The notes beneath the pieces are model-generated. The model was not told the origin of the DNA and did no database searches. It saw only the letters and a program-made list of their open reading frames with translations. The translations under genes and the position numbers were made by a program. From APNM01 sp040361335 (lineage in GTDB: Bacteria; Pseudomonadota; Gammaproteobacteria; Nevskiales; Salinisphaeraceae), in assembly GCF_040361335.1 (NCBI RefSeq), contig NZ_APNM01000009.1:1-64000 (forward strand): a stretch of 64,000 nucleotides of DNA, written 5' to 3'. Shown one piece after another: positions 7,549 to 16,188 of this stretch. Every line of letters begins with the position of its first letter. Position 1 is the first letter of the stretch.

Positions 7549-10005
7549 TCAGGCCACCCGCGATTCCTGGGCCACGTCCTCGTGGCCGCCGGCGGCGCGG
7601 TCGGTCAGGTACTCGTGCGTGAAGCTGTCGGTGAGGATGGCGTCGTAGCGCAAAGCGTCGAAGTCCTCGACCTGCTTGGCCTCCTCGCGCGAGAGGATGC
7701 CCGCGTCCACGCAGCTCGCGAGCTGCTCGGCCACGGTGAAGCCCTTGGCCTGGCCCTTGGCGACGGCCTTGGCGAACTTGTTGTACAGCGGTTCCACCTT
7801 GACCAGGGTGTCGAAGGCGACCTCCATGCGGCCGGTGACGTCGTCCGCGGCCTTGCCGAAGTAGGCGTCCGCGGTCATGCGGTCGCGGAAGGCCCCCGGC
7901 TCCAACATGGCGTCGGCGATGACGCTGGCCAGCTTGTCGGAGGGCTCGACGTAGCTGCGACCGGTGGGGAACACCATGAACCGCAGGAAGCGGCCGACGA
8001 CGCGGTTCGGGAAGTTGCGGAAGAACTTGTCGAACGCCACGTCGATGTTGTGCAGGCAGTCCTGCAGCACCCACTCCATGTGCGGCACGTCCGCCGCCTG
8101 CCGGCCCTCGTCCTCGAAATACTTGAGGGTGGCCGAGGCGAAGTACAGGTTGGAGAGCACGTCGCCCAGGCGCGCCGACAGGCGCTCCTTGCGCTTCAGC
8201 TCGCCGCCGAGCATGCCCATGGTCACGTCGGACGCGAAGGCCAGGGCCGCGCTCATGCGGGTGAGCTCGCGGAAATAGGGCGCGGCCGGGCCGTCCACCG
8301 GGGCCTTGGCCAGGCGGGCGCCGGTCAGGCCCAGGGTCAGGGCGCGGGCGCCGCGGTTGACCGAGTAGCCCACGTGCGACCAGAGCAGGCGGTCGAAGGC
8401 CTTGAGGTCGTCGTTGCGCGCGGCCTCCATCTCCGGGAACACGTAGGGATGGCAGCGGATCGCGCCCTGGCCGAAGATCATCAGGCTGCGCGTGAGGATG
8501 TTGGCGCCCTCCACGGTGATCGCGATCGGGATCGACTGGTAGGGGGCGACCAGGTAGTTGCGCGGGCCGTGCTGGATGCCGCGACCGCCGTGGATGTCCA
8601 TGGCGTGGTTGACGATCTCGCGCATCCACTCGGTCATGTGGTACTTGGCCATGGCCGTGACCACCGACGGCGCGCAATGGTCCACGCCGGAGGCGGTCAG
8701 CAGGCGCGCGGCCTCCATCTTGTAGTTGAGGCCGGCGATGCGGGCCGAGGCCTCCTGCACACCCTCGAACTTGCCCACCGGCGTCTTGAACTGGCGCCGG
8801 AGGCGGCCGAAGGCGCCGGTCATGCGGTACGAGGTCTTGGACGCCGCCGAGGCCAGGGCGGGCAGGGAGATGCCGCGGCCCGCGGACAGGCACTCGACCA
8901 GCATGCGCCAGCCGCCGCCGGCCTTCTCGGGGCCGCCGATGATCCAGTCGATCGGGATGAACACGTCCCGGCCGTTGATCGGGCCGTTCATGAAGGCGCC
9001 GGGGAAGTGCCGGCGGCCGATCTCGACACCCGGGTGGTCGGCGGGGATCAGGGCGCAGGTGATGCCCAGCTCCTCGTTATTGCCCAGCAGGCCGTCGGGG
9101 TCGTACAGCTTGAACGCCAGGCCCACCACCGTGGCCACCGGGGCCAGGGTGATCCAGCGCTTGGCGAAGGACAGGCGGATGCCCAGGGTTTCCTTGCCCT
9201 CGTGCTCGCCCTTGCAGACGATACCCACGTCCGGAATGGAGCCGGCGTCGGAGCCGGCTTCCGGCCCGGTCAGGCCGAAGCAGGGGATCTCGCTGCCGTC
9301 GGCGAGACCCGGCAGCCAGCGCTTCTGCTGTTCCTCGGTGCCGTAGTGCACCAGCAGCTCGCCCGGGCCGAGGGAGTTCGGGACCATGACGGTCACGGCC
9401 GCGGTCAGCGAGCGCGTGGCGATCTTGGACACGATGGTGGACTGGGCCACCGCGGAGAAGCCGAGGCCGCCGTGCTCCTTGGGGATGAGCATGGCGAAGA
9501 AACGGTTATCGCGGATGTATTGCCAGACCTCCTCGGGCAGGTCGTTGAGTTCCTGCGTGATCTGCCATTCGTCCAGCATCTCGCAGAGGCGCTCGGTCTC
9601 GTTCTCGAGGAAGCCTTGCTCCTCGTCGGTCAGCCGGGTGCGCTGGAAGTCCAGCAGGTATTGCCAGTCCGGCTTGCCGCGGAACATCTCGGCTTCCCAC
9701 CAGACGTCGCCGGCCTCCAGGGCCTCGCGCTCGGTGTCGGACATCGGCGGCAGCACCGCCTTGAAGCCCTTGAAGATGGGCTTGCTCACGATCGCGCGGC
9801 GCAGGGCCGGGACGTTGAACAGCAGCGCCAGGGGCACGCCGATGCCGGCGGCGATCAATGCGCCGGTGGGACCGATGGCGCCGAGGGCGTACAGGCCGCC
9901 GACGTAGACGGCCGCCGCGACGGTCCAGGCGATCAGCGGCGCGCCGACATAGGCCAGCGTCCAAACCGCGGCGAGCGCGACGAGAAGGGAGATGAGGATC
10001 GTCAT
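7549..10005 (-). CDS. fadE: Acyl-CoA dehydrogenase FadE
   Basis: FAD-dependent acyl-CoA dehydrogenase catalysing the first step of fatty-acid beta-oxidation. 818 residues, the length of E. coli FadE (814) rather than of short ACADs. Two or three N-terminal hydrophobic segments (about 1-65) suggest membrane attachment. They are followed by the ACAD N-terminal and middle domains (CFGLTGPEAGSDAGSIPD near residues 245-262, KRWITLAPVA) and the FadE-specific C-terminal domain (SDKLASVIADAM, FTVAEQLA). It lies 21 nt after a TetR regulator gene in the same direction, so it is probably co-transcribed and regulated by it. Confidence 0.95.
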   Translation of the reverse strand: MTILISLLVALAAVWTLAYVGAPLIAWTVAAAVYVGGLYALGAIGPTGALIAAGIGVPLALLFNVPALRRAIVSKPIFKGFKAVLPPMSDTEREALEAGDVWWEAEMFRGKPDWQYLLDFQRTRLTDEEQGFLENETERLCEMLDEWQITQELNDLPEEVWQYIRDNRFFAMLIPKEHGGLGFSAVAQSTIVSKIATRSLTAAVTVMVPNSLGPGELLVHYGTEEQQKRWLPGLADGSEIPCFGLTGPEAGSDAGSIPDVGIVCKGEHEGKETLGIRLSFAKRWITLAPVATVVGLAFKLYDPDGLLGNNEELGITCALIPADHPGVEIGRRHFPGAFMNGPINGRDVFIPIDWIIGGPEKAGGGWRMLVECLSAGRGISLPALASAASKTSYRMTGAFGRLRRQFKTPVGKFEGVQEASARIAGLNYKMEAARLLTASGVDHCAPSVVTAMAKYHMTEWMREIVNHAMDIHGGRGIQHGPRNYLVAPYQSIPIAITVEGANILTRSLMIFGQGAIRCHPYVFPEMEAARNDDLKAFDRLLWSHVGYSVNRGARALTLGLTGARLAKAPVDGPAAPYFRELTRMSAALAFASDVTMGMLGGELKRKERLSARLGDVLSNLYFASATLKYFEDEGRQAADVPHMEWVLQDCLHNIDVAFDKFFRNFPNRVVGRFLRFMVFPTGRSYVEPSDKLASVIADAMLEPGAFRDRMTADAYFGKAADDVTGRMEVAFDTLVKVEPLYNKFAKAVAKGQAKGFTVAEQLASCVDAGILSREEAKQVEDFDALRYDAILTDSFTHEYLTDRAAGGHEDVAQESRVA

Positions 10006-10026
10006 GGTATTGCCTCCGTGACCGGA

Positions 10027-10719
10027 TCAGCTATCGGGGGCCGCGCGCGCGGCCCGGTTGGCGGTCGGTGCCGGCTCCTCCGCACCCGGCCCGCCGTTAT
10101 GGTTGTCTCGTTCCGGGGCCCCGTCGTCCGCCGACTCCGGCGGGATCAGGGCGCCCATCAGGAATTGCACGTAGTCCGCGAACGCCGGCTCGTCGGCGGC
10201 GGGCCATTCGTCGGGCAGGTCGCGCCGGATCTGCAGCGTGCCCAGATAGACCGAATAGGTCATGCGCGCCCAGAGTCGGGCATCATGATCGCTCAGGCCC
10301 AGGGCGCGGTAGCAATCGAGCAGGAAACGCATGCGGCGCTCCGAGACCCGGCGCACGCAGGCGGCGATGACGGGGTCGTGGGCGGCCGAGGACAGGGCCT
10401 GGTAGATGCGGCTGGCCCGCTTGGAGGCGTTGATCCGGCCGATCAGGCTCTCAATGCGACGCCGGGGATCGGTCTCGTGGGCCACCTGACGCAGGACATC
10501 GTCGGTCTCCTGCTGCTCCCACAGCGCGAGGGCCCGCTGGAGCAGGGCCTCCCGGCTGGAAAAGTGCCAGTAGAAACTGCCCTTGGTGACACCGAGCTCG
10601 CGCGCCAGCGGCTCCACGGCCACGCCTTCGAGACCGCGATGCGAGATCGCGTCCAGGGCCGCCGCCGCCCACGCGTCGGCGGTGAGACTGGTCCGGTCGG
10701 GCGCTGTGCTGGGTGCCAT
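10027..10719 (-). CDS. TetR-family regulator, likely of fadE
   Basis: TetR-type repressor. 230 residues from the chosen start; the N-terminal DNA-binding domain includes VEPLARELGVTKGSFYWHF, with a TetR recognition helix, then ALLQRALALWEQQ. The C-terminal ligand domain is helical and the ligand is unknown, presumably an acyl-CoA. I chose ATG 10719 over ATG 10731 because GGAAG lies 6 nt before it and because the upstream ATG overlaps an operator-like palindrome. It is upstream of fadE and divergent from a thioesterase. The C-terminal tail is Glu/Ala/Pro-rich and probably disordered. Confidence 0.85.
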   Translation of the reverse strand: MAPSTAPDRTSLTADAWAAAALDAISHRGLEGVAVEPLARELGVTKGSFYWHFSSREALLQRALALWEQQETDDVLRQVAHETDPRRRIESLIGRINASKRASRIYQALSSAAHDPVIAACVRRVSERRMRFLLDCYRALGLSDHDARLWARMTYSVYLGTLQIRRDLPDEWPAADEPAFADYVQFLMGALIPPESADDGAPERDNHNGGPGAEEPAPTANRAARAAPDS

Positions 10720-10729
10720 AGATTCTTCC

Positions 10730-10791
10730 ATACGCTACCGTATTGACGTACTATCCGGCATCGTCACCGTTATGTCAATACGCCTGCGTAT
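10730..10791. promoter_or_regulatory. Divergent promoter region with two palindromic operators
   Basis: Two 14-bp palindromes, ATACG-N4-CGTAT (10730-10743) and ATACGC-CT-GCGTAT (10778-10791), flank the minus-strand promoter TTGACA (10773-10778), 17-nt spacer, GATAGT (10750-10755), start near 10743. One operator touches the -35, the other covers the start site. A plus-strand TTGACG (10743-10748) lacks a clear -10. This fits autoregulation by the TetR protein; the binding itself is inference. Confidence 0.65.
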
Positions 10792-10831
10792 GGCGGGCGG
10801 ATGCGGGTAATCGAGAGGAGCGAGACAGTCG

Positions 10832-11272
10832 ATGAGCGGAATCACGCGCGACCAGTTCGGGCATTTTATGCCGATCACGGTGCGCTGGGGCGAGATGGAC
10901 GCCCTGGGCCACGTCAACAATACGGTCTACTACCGGTACTCCGAGGACGGCCGCCTGGATTACATCGGCCGTGTCGCCGGCGACGGGCCGACGACCTCCG
11001 GCAGCGGCCCGATCCTCGCCGACCTGCGCTGCAGTTTCCTGCAGCAGCTTCGTTTCCCGGCCTCGGTGGAGATCGCCACCCGGACCCGCGCCATCGGCCG
11101 CAGCAGCCTGCGCGTCGAGCAGGCCCTGTTCCGGGTGGGCGAGGACACGCCGGTCGCCACCTACGACGCGGTCGTGGTCTGGTTCGATTACGCGGCGCAG
11201 AAGAGCGCGCCGGTGCCCGACGACGTGCGGGCGCGCATCCGCGAGGTCGAAGTCGTAGCGCCTGAGGAATAA
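10832..11272 (+). CDS. Acyl-CoA thioesterase, 4HBT hotdog family
   Basis: Probable acyl-CoA thioester hydrolase. 146 residues with VRWGEMDALGHVNNTVYYRY (catalytic Asp region, about residues 17-36) and the hotdog beta-strands (FPASVEIATRTRAIGRSSLRV). Divergent from the TetR/fadE pair and sharing its operator region, so it is likely under the same control and may release CoA during fatty-acid overload. AGGAG lies upstream of the ATG. A CACAGAG element follows the stop by 10 nt. Confidence 0.88.
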   Translation: MSGITRDQFGHFMPITVRWGEMDALGHVNNTVYYRYSEDGRLDYIGRVAGDGPTTSGSGPILADLRCSFLQQLRFPASVEIATRTRAIGRSSLRVEQALFRVGEDTPVATYDAVVVWFDYAAQKSAPVPDDVRARIREVEVVAPEE

Positions 11273-11282
11273 AGACCTGAAT

Positions 11283-11414
11283 TAACCACAGAGACACAGA
11301 GCACACAGAGGCTGGAAGAGCAAGAAGACCAAAGCAGCAATCAACTTGGCGCTCTTTTTCCCAAGTGCTTTTATCTAGATCTTCTCTCTGTGTTCTCTGT
11401 GCCTCTGTGGTTAG
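11283..11414. repeat. CACAGAG element 6
   Basis: Left arm 11283-11310, right arm 11384-11414. The spacer holds an ACTTGG/CCAAGT hairpin with a CTTTTT loop. It lies between the convergent ends of the thioesterase and the nitroreductase, where a bidirectional terminator would be expected. Confidence 0.9.
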
Positions 11415-11417
11415 TTG

Positions 11418-12032
11418 TCAATAGCCGCTAGGGAAGCGATCGCGGAACCAGACTTCCTCCGGCGGCAATTGCCCGGCGCGGGCGTGGGCGCCGCGCACGG
11501 CCTTGCCCACGGCGATCATGAGCGCGATCTCGTGGTCCTCGGGCAGGTTGATCAGCTCGCCGACGCGGCCGAAGTCGAAGCCGTCCATGGCGCAGGTGTC
11601 GTAGCCCAAGGCCTTGGCCGCCAGCATCAGGGTCTGGGCGGCGATGCCGCAGGAGCGCATGCCCTCGTCGCGCTGTAGCTGCGGATCGCCGCGATAGAAG
11701 GCGCGGATTTCCGGCACCAACTGCGCCGCCACCTCGGGCGGCGCGTGTCGCCAGTAGCGCGCGGGATCGCGATCCCAGCTATTGAGATCCAGGCAGAGCA
11801 CCACCAGTAGCGAGGCCTCGGTGACCTGCGGCTGGTCCCAGGCCGCCTCCCGGATGCCGCGCCGGATCGCGGGATCGCGCACCGCCACGAAGCGCCAGTT
11901 CTGGATATTGAAGGCGGTGGGGGAGAGCAGGCAGGCCTCGCGCAGCCGGCGTATCTCGTCTTCCGGCATCTCGTGGTCCGGGTCGAAGTGCTTGATCGAC
12001 CGGCGCTGCTCTATGGCTTCGAAGACGTGCAT
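11418..12032 (-). CDS. Nitroreductase family protein
   Basis: FMN-dependent NAD(P)H oxidoreductase of the nitroreductase fold. 204 residues: IEQRRSIKHFDPDHEMP (FMN phosphate-binding Arg-Arg-Ser motif, residues 7-23), SPTAFNIQNWRFVAVRD (residues 37-53) and a C-terminal GRVGELINLPEDHEIALMIAVGKA. It resembles enzymes reducing nitro compounds or quinones; the physiological substrate is unknown. No clear operon partner: the upstream gene on this strand ends 64 nt before, with a hairpin between. Confidence 0.9.
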   Translation of the reverse strand: MHVFEAIEQRRSIKHFDPDHEMPEDEIRRLREACLLSPTAFNIQNWRFVAVRDPAIRRGIREAAWDQPQVTEASLLVVLCLDLNSWDRDPARYWRHAPPEVAAQLVPEIRAFYRGDPQLQRDEGMRSCGIAAQTLMLAAKALGYDTCAMDGFDFGRVGELINLPEDHEIALMIAVGKAVRGAHARAGQLPPEEVWFRDRFPSGY

Positions 12033-12055
12033 TGCGTGGTTTTCGAGATTCGATG

Positions 12056-12086
12056 CAGAGGGTTGAAAGGTTGCCTCAACCCTCTG
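12056..12086. other. Perfect 11-bp hairpin before the nitroreductase gene
   Basis: CAGAGGGTTGA (12056-12066), 9-nt loop, TCAACCCTCTG (12076-12086). No T-run follows on the minus strand, so it is not a standard terminator. It lies 24 nt upstream of the nitroreductase start and could be an operator or an mRNA structure. Confidence 0.55.
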
Positions 12087-12096
12087 TCTGGATTGG

Positions 12097-12597
12097 CTAA
12101 ATGTAAAGACGGCGCAGTTCGGTCGCGGGTCCGGCCGCGTCCCAGAGACCGTCGAAGCGGTGGCGGGCGGCCCGGGCGCGTACCGGCATGTCCAGGCAGA
12201 GCCGGGCCGTGGGCGAGTCGGGCGTGTCGCGTTCGAGCAGGTGGCGCTCGTCCGCGATCAGGCTCTCGTCGCGGTTGTCGCCCTGGTGCTCGGCCAGCAC
12301 CCGTATCTCGGTAAAGCTGCTGACGTGCCGCAGCAGGTGCAGCAGCCGATGTTCCTGCGTCGCCACGGAGCGCACGTCGTGCACCAGAACCCGCACGCGG
12401 GCCCGCTGATGCCCCAGGACCAGGTCGCGCACGGCGTCGCAGAATCCGGGCGTGCCGTAGGCCCAGTCCGCGAGATCGTACGACAGCAGGTCGATCCGAC
12501 GCCGGGCGCGGCCGGCGATGTCGGCCGCCGCCTCGGCGTAGGCCGCGCGGCTGTCGACGAGGCGCGGCTCAGGCTTTTCTTGCCTGGTCGGCGGCAT
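12097..12597 (-). CDS. Conserved hypothetical protein, PLD-like fold (DUF7931-like)
   Basis: 166-residue cytoplasmic protein of unknown function. It contains RRRIDLLSYDLADWAYG and RARVRVLVHDVRSVATQEHRLLHLLRHVSSFTEIRVL, a pattern resembling one half of a phospholipase-D-like domain, but no HxKxxxxD motif is seen, so hydrolase activity is doubtful. It starts inside the 3' end of purB (29-nt overlap) in another frame, so it is likely translationally coupled to it. The family name is recalled from the general pattern, not verified. Confidence 0.65.
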   Translation of the reverse strand: MPPTRQEKPEPRLVDSRAAYAEAAADIAGRARRRIDLLSYDLADWAYGTPGFCDAVRDLVLGHQRARVRVLVHDVRSVATQEHRLLHLLRHVSSFTEIRVLAEHQGDNRDESLIADERHLLERDTPDSPTARLCLDMPVRARAARHRFDGLWDAAGPATELRRLYI

Positions 12598-13936
12598 TGC
12601 CGACGTAGTCCTCCGGCCGCATCGCCAGGAGCCGCTTCTTGTCGGCCTTGGGGATGTCCAGCCCGTCGATGAACCCGCGCATGGCGTCGGCGTCCAGCAC
12701 CTTGCCCCGGGTCAGGGCCTTGAGCTGCTCGTAGGCGCCTTCGATGCCGCGCACCCGCATGACCGTCTGCACCGCCTCGGCGAGCACGATCCAGTTGTCC
12801 TCCAGGTCGGCGCGCAGACGGGCGGGGTCGGCCTCCAGCTTGCCCAGGCCGCGCTGCAGCGACTGGTAGGACACCGCGCCGTGGGCCAGGCCCACGCCGA
12901 GGTTGCGCAGGACGGTGGAATCGGACAGGTCGCGCTGCCAGCGCGAGATGGGCAGCTTGGCGGCGAGGTGGTCCATGATCGCGTTGGCGAGCCCGAGATT
13001 GCCCTCGGCGTTCTCGAAGTCGATCGGGTTGACCTTGTGCGGCATGGTCGAGGAACCGACCTCGGTCTCCACCGCGCGCTGCTTGAAATAGCCCAGCGAG
13101 ATGTAGCCCCAGACGTCGCGGCAGAAGTCGATCAGGATGGTGTTGAGCCGCATCAGGGCGTGGAAATACTCGGCGATGTAGTCGTGCGGCTCGATCTGGG
13201 TGGTGGCCGGGCACGGGGCGACGTCCAGCGAGCGGATGAAGCGCTCGCTGATGCCCGGCCAGTCGGCATCCGGATAGGCGGCCAGGTGGGCGTTGAAGTT
13301 GCCCACGGCGCCGTTCATCTTGCCCAGGATCTCGACCTCGGCGAGCCGGTCCCGCTGGCGCTTGAGCCGGTGCGCGAATACCGCCATTTCCTTACCGACG
13401 GTGGTCGGCGACGCGGCCTGGCCGTGCGTGCGGGATAGCATCGGCAGGTCGGCGTAGGCGTGGGCGAGTCCCTGGATCGCCTCCAGGATGGCGTCCACCG
13501 CCGGCAGGATGTTGCGCCGGCGGGCGTCGCGGAGCATCAGGGCGTACGCCAGGTTGTTGATGTCCTCGGAGGTGCAACCGAAGTGGATGAACTCGCTGAC
13601 CGCGGCCAGCTCCTCGTTGTTGCGGATCTTCTCCTTGAGGTAGTACTCGACCGCCTTGACGTCGTGGTTGGTGGTGTCCTCGATCGCCTTGACCCGCTGC
13701 CCTTCGCTGGTGCCGAATTCCTCGATCAGCGCATCCAGCGTGGCGGATGCGTCCGCGGACAGCGCCGGCACCTCCGGCACCGCGGGCTCGGCCGCCAGCG
13801 CCTGCAGCCAGCGGATCTCGACCATCAGCCGGTAGCGGATCAGGCCGTACTCGCTGCAGATTTCGCGCAGGTCCCAGGTCTTGTCCGCGTAGCGCCCGTC
13901 GATGGGCGAGATCGCCGAAAGCGCGGTCAGTTGCAT
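12569..13936 (-). CDS. purB: Adenylosuccinate lyase PurB
   Basis: Catalyses two fumarate-releasing steps of purine synthesis (SAICAR to AICAR, adenylosuccinate to AMP). 455 residues, matching the 456 of E. coli. Seen: TNHDVKAVEYYLKEK, SEFIHFGCTSEDINN and the superfamily signature SSTMPHKVNPIDFEN near residue 295. The ATG at 13936 (MQLTALSAISPIDGRY) aligns with the family start; ATG 13942 is two codons earlier. Divergent from fumC, with a GTGATT-type inverted array between the two genes. Confidence 0.96.
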   Translation of the reverse strand: MQLTALSAISPIDGRYADKTWDLREICSEYGLIRYRLMVEIRWLQALAAEPAVPEVPALSADASATLDALIEEFGTSEGQRVKAIEDTTNHDVKAVEYYLKEKIRNNEELAAVSEFIHFGCTSEDINNLAYALMLRDARRRNILPAVDAILEAIQGLAHAYADLPMLSRTHGQAASPTTVGKEMAVFAHRLKRQRDRLAEVEILGKMNGAVGNFNAHLAAYPDADWPGISERFIRSLDVAPCPATTQIEPHDYIAEYFHALMRLNTILIDFCRDVWGYISLGYFKQRAVETEVGSSTMPHKVNPIDFENAEGNLGLANAIMDHLAAKLPISRWQRDLSDSTVLRNLGVGLAHGAVSYQSLQRGLGKLEADPARLRADLEDNWIVLAEAVQTVMRVRGIEGAYEQLKALTRGKVLDADAMRGFIDGLDIPKADKKRLLAMRPEDYVGNAADQARKA

Positions 13937-14002
13937 CGCCATGCCGTTGTCCAGGGTCGGGTGTCCAGGGGTTCGGGAGCGCGCATGATACCGAAAGTGG
14001 GG

Positions 14003-14145
14003 TGTGATTAGTGATTCGTGATTGGTGATTGGCCGCCGTCGGGAGGCGACGACGCATGCCTCGGCGTGCCCGATTCGGTATCCTTCGGCCCGCAAAGCGA
14101 CGGGTCGCCGTCCACGAATCACCAATCACCAATCACGAGTCACGA
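14003..14145. repeat. GTGATT inverted tandem-array element
   Basis: Left arm 14003-14032 has four copies of a GTGATTN(N) word. The right arm 14114-14143 is the inverted array (AATCACC words). The 80-nt spacer is GC-rich. It fills the divergent purB-fumC intergenic region, ending 2 nt before the fumC ATG, so promoters and ribosome binding sites of both genes must lie in or next to it. The architecture matches the CACAGAG elements but the word is different. Confidence 0.85.
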
Positions 14146-14147
14146 CG

Positions 14148-15527
14148 ATGCAATACCGGGTCGAAAAGGACAGCATGGGCGAGCTGCAGGTGCCCGCCGA
14201 CGCTCTCTGGGGCGCGCAGACGCAGCGCGCGGTGGATAATTTCCCGATCTCGGACCTGCGCGCGCCGCGGGCCTTCATCGAGGCCCTGGGCCTGATCAAG
14301 GCGAGCGCCGCCGCCGTCAACGCCGATCTCGGCCTGCTCGATCGCGGCATCGCCGACGCCATCGTCGGGGCGGCCGACGCGGTGGCCGCGGGCGACCACG
14401 ACGACCAATTCCCGGTGGACATCTTCCAGACCGGTTCCGGCACGTCCAGCAACATGAACACCAACGAGGTCGTGGCGCACCTCGCCAGCGAGGCCGCGGG
14501 CGATAAGGTGCATCCCAACGATCACGTCAACATGGGGCAGAGCTCCAACGACGTCATCCCCACGGCGATCCACGTGAGCGCGGCGATGGGCGTCGAGAAA
14601 CGTCTGCTGCCGGCCCTGCGACACCTCCGCGACACCATCCGCGGCAAGGCGGACGAGCTGAACGGCGTCACCAAGACCGGCCGTACTCACCTGATGGACG
14701 CCATGCCCGTGCGCTTCGGCCAGGAGCTGGGCGGCTGGGCGACCCAGATCGACAACGGCATCGCTCGCGTCGAGGCGGCCCTGCCGCGCATCCGGCGGCT
14801 GGCGCAGGGCGGTACGGCGGTCGGCACCGGCATCAACGCCCATCCCGAGTTCGGCCGCCGCTTCGCCGAGGCCCTGGCCGAGCGCACGGACGTCGCCTTC
14901 GAGCCCAGCCCCGACTACTTCGAGAGCCTGTCGTCGCAGGACGCGGCGGTCGAGTTGTCCGGCCAGCTCAAGACGGTGGCGGTCTCGATCATGAAGATCG
15001 CCAACGACCTGCGCTGGATGAACAGCGGGCCGCTTGCCGGCCTGGGCGAGATCGCGCTGACCGCGCTGCAGCCCGGTTCCAGCATCATGCCGGGCAAGGT
15101 GAATCCGGTGATCCCGGAGGCCGCGGCCATGGTCTCGGCCCAGGTGATCGGCAACGACAGCACCATCACCGTCGCGGGCCAGTCCGGCAATTTCCAGCTC
15201 AACGTGATGCTGCCGGTGGTGGCCTACAACCTGCTGCAGAGCATCGAGCTGCTGGCGAATACCTCGCAGGTGCTGGCCGACAAGGCGGTGGCGGGTTTCA
15301 CCGTCAACGAGGGCAACCTGGAGAAGGCCCTGGCCAAGAACCCGATCCTGGTGACCGCGCTCAATGCCGTGATCGGCTACGAGAAGGGCGCCGCCATCGC
15401 CAAGAAGGCGTACGCCGAGGGCCGGCCGATCAAGGAAGTCGCCCTGGCCGAGACCGATCTGGACGAGGCCGAGCTCGACCGGCTGCTGGACCCGGCACAG
15501 CTCACCCAGGGTGGTATCAACAAGTAG
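14148..15527 (+). CDS. fumC: Fumarate hydratase class II FumC
   Basis: Oxygen-stable, cluster-free fumarase of the TCA cycle. 459 residues. N-terminal MGELQVPADALWGAQTQRAV, GSGTSSNMNTNEV near residue 100, TGRTHLMDAMPV and the signature GSSIMPGKVNP near residues 310-320. The ATG at 14148 fits the family start; upstream in-frame codons are encoded by the repeat arm (RITNHQ-like peptide) and were excluded. No strong Shine-Dalgarno is visible because the repeat occupies that place. dsbB follows after 6 nt. Confidence 0.96.
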   Translation: MQYRVEKDSMGELQVPADALWGAQTQRAVDNFPISDLRAPRAFIEALGLIKASAAAVNADLGLLDRGIADAIVGAADAVAAGDHDDQFPVDIFQTGSGTSSNMNTNEVVAHLASEAAGDKVHPNDHVNMGQSSNDVIPTAIHVSAAMGVEKRLLPALRHLRDTIRGKADELNGVTKTGRTHLMDAMPVRFGQELGGWATQIDNGIARVEAALPRIRRLAQGGTAVGTGINAHPEFGRRFAEALAERTDVAFEPSPDYFESLSSQDAAVELSGQLKTVAVSIMKIANDLRWMNSGPLAGLGEIALTALQPGSSIMPGKVNPVIPEAAAMVSAQVIGNDSTITVAGQSGNFQLNVMLPVVAYNLLQSIELLANTSQVLADKAVAGFTVNEGNLEKALAKNPILVTALNAVIGYEKGAAIAKKAYAEGRPIKEVALAETDLDEAELDRLLDPAQLTQGGINK

Positions 15528-15533
15528 CCCTGT

Positions 15534-16055
15534 GTGAGTATTCGCGCGGTGAACGCACGCCTGGCATTCGGACTCGGCTTCGCCGCCTCGGCGGCGGGGC
15601 TGGCCTTCGCCTATTACCTGCAGTTCGTGCACGGGCTGGAGCCCTGTCCGCTGTGCATCTTCCAGCGGGTGGCGATGGCGGCGACCGGGGCGGTGTTCCT
15701 GGTTGCGGCCCTGCACGGGCCCGCCGGCTTCGGGCGGCGCGTGTACGCGGCCCTCGCCGCCCTCGCCGCCGGCGCCGGGGCGGCGATCGCCGGCCGCCAT
15801 GTCTGGCTGCAGTCCCTGCCCGAGGACGAGGTGCCCGCCTGCGGCCCCGGCCTGGACTATCTGCTGGACGTCATGCCCTGGCAGGATGTCCTGGCCCGCA
15901 TCCTGCGCGGCGATGCCGCCTGCGCCGACATCGACGCCAGCTTCCTGGGCCTGAGCCTGCCGGCCTGGACCCTGGTCGCCTTCGTCGCGCTCGCCCTCTG
16001 GGCGATCGCGGTATTGTTCTTGCCAACCACAGAGGCACAGAGGACACAGAGCTAA
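15534..16055 (+). CDS. dsbB: Disulfide bond formation protein DsbB
   Basis: Inner-membrane quinone reductase that reoxidises DsbA. 173 residues, four hydrophobic helices. Redox pairs seen: CPLC at C38/C41 after helix 1, and C103/C130 in the second periplasmic loop. The start is a GTG 6 nt after fumC, consistent with co-transcription. Odd: the last nine residues (TTEAQRTQS) and the stop codon are encoded by a CACAGAG repeat arm, so the original C terminus was probably replaced when the element arrived. Confidence 0.92.
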   Translation: MSIRAVNARLAFGLGFAASAAGLAFAYYLQFVHGLEPCPLCIFQRVAMAATGAVFLVAALHGPAGFGRRVYAALAALAAGAGAAIAGRHVWLQSLPEDEVPACGPGLDYLLDVMPWQDVLARILRGDAACADIDASFLGLSLPAWTLVAFVALALWAIAVLFLPTTEAQRTQS

Positions 16056-16169
16056 GACAGCTATTGTTTGCGAGACTTCGGCGACAGCCAATCGGCCGAC
16101 GCGCGTTGCCAAAGCCGTGCCATCGCTTCCTTGATTCGCTCTCTGTGTCCTCTGTGCCTCTGTGGTTAG
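16023..16169. repeat. CACAGAG element 7
   Basis: Left arm 16023-16053 is translated as the end of dsbB; right arm 16138-16169. The spacer contains no gene. rraA starts 20 nt downstream. Confidence 0.9.
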
Positions 16170-16188
16170 TCAATTAAGGAATAAACCG

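Noticed and set aside
7582..10746. A 1054-residue open frame antisense to fadE and the TetR gene
   Set aside because: Codon shadow of a GC-rich gene; no recognisable motif, and it crosses the fadE regulator promoter.
14133..16112. A 659-residue open frame antisense to fumC and dsbB
   Set aside because: Same shadow pattern. Its start includes peptide encoded by the CACAGAG repeat.
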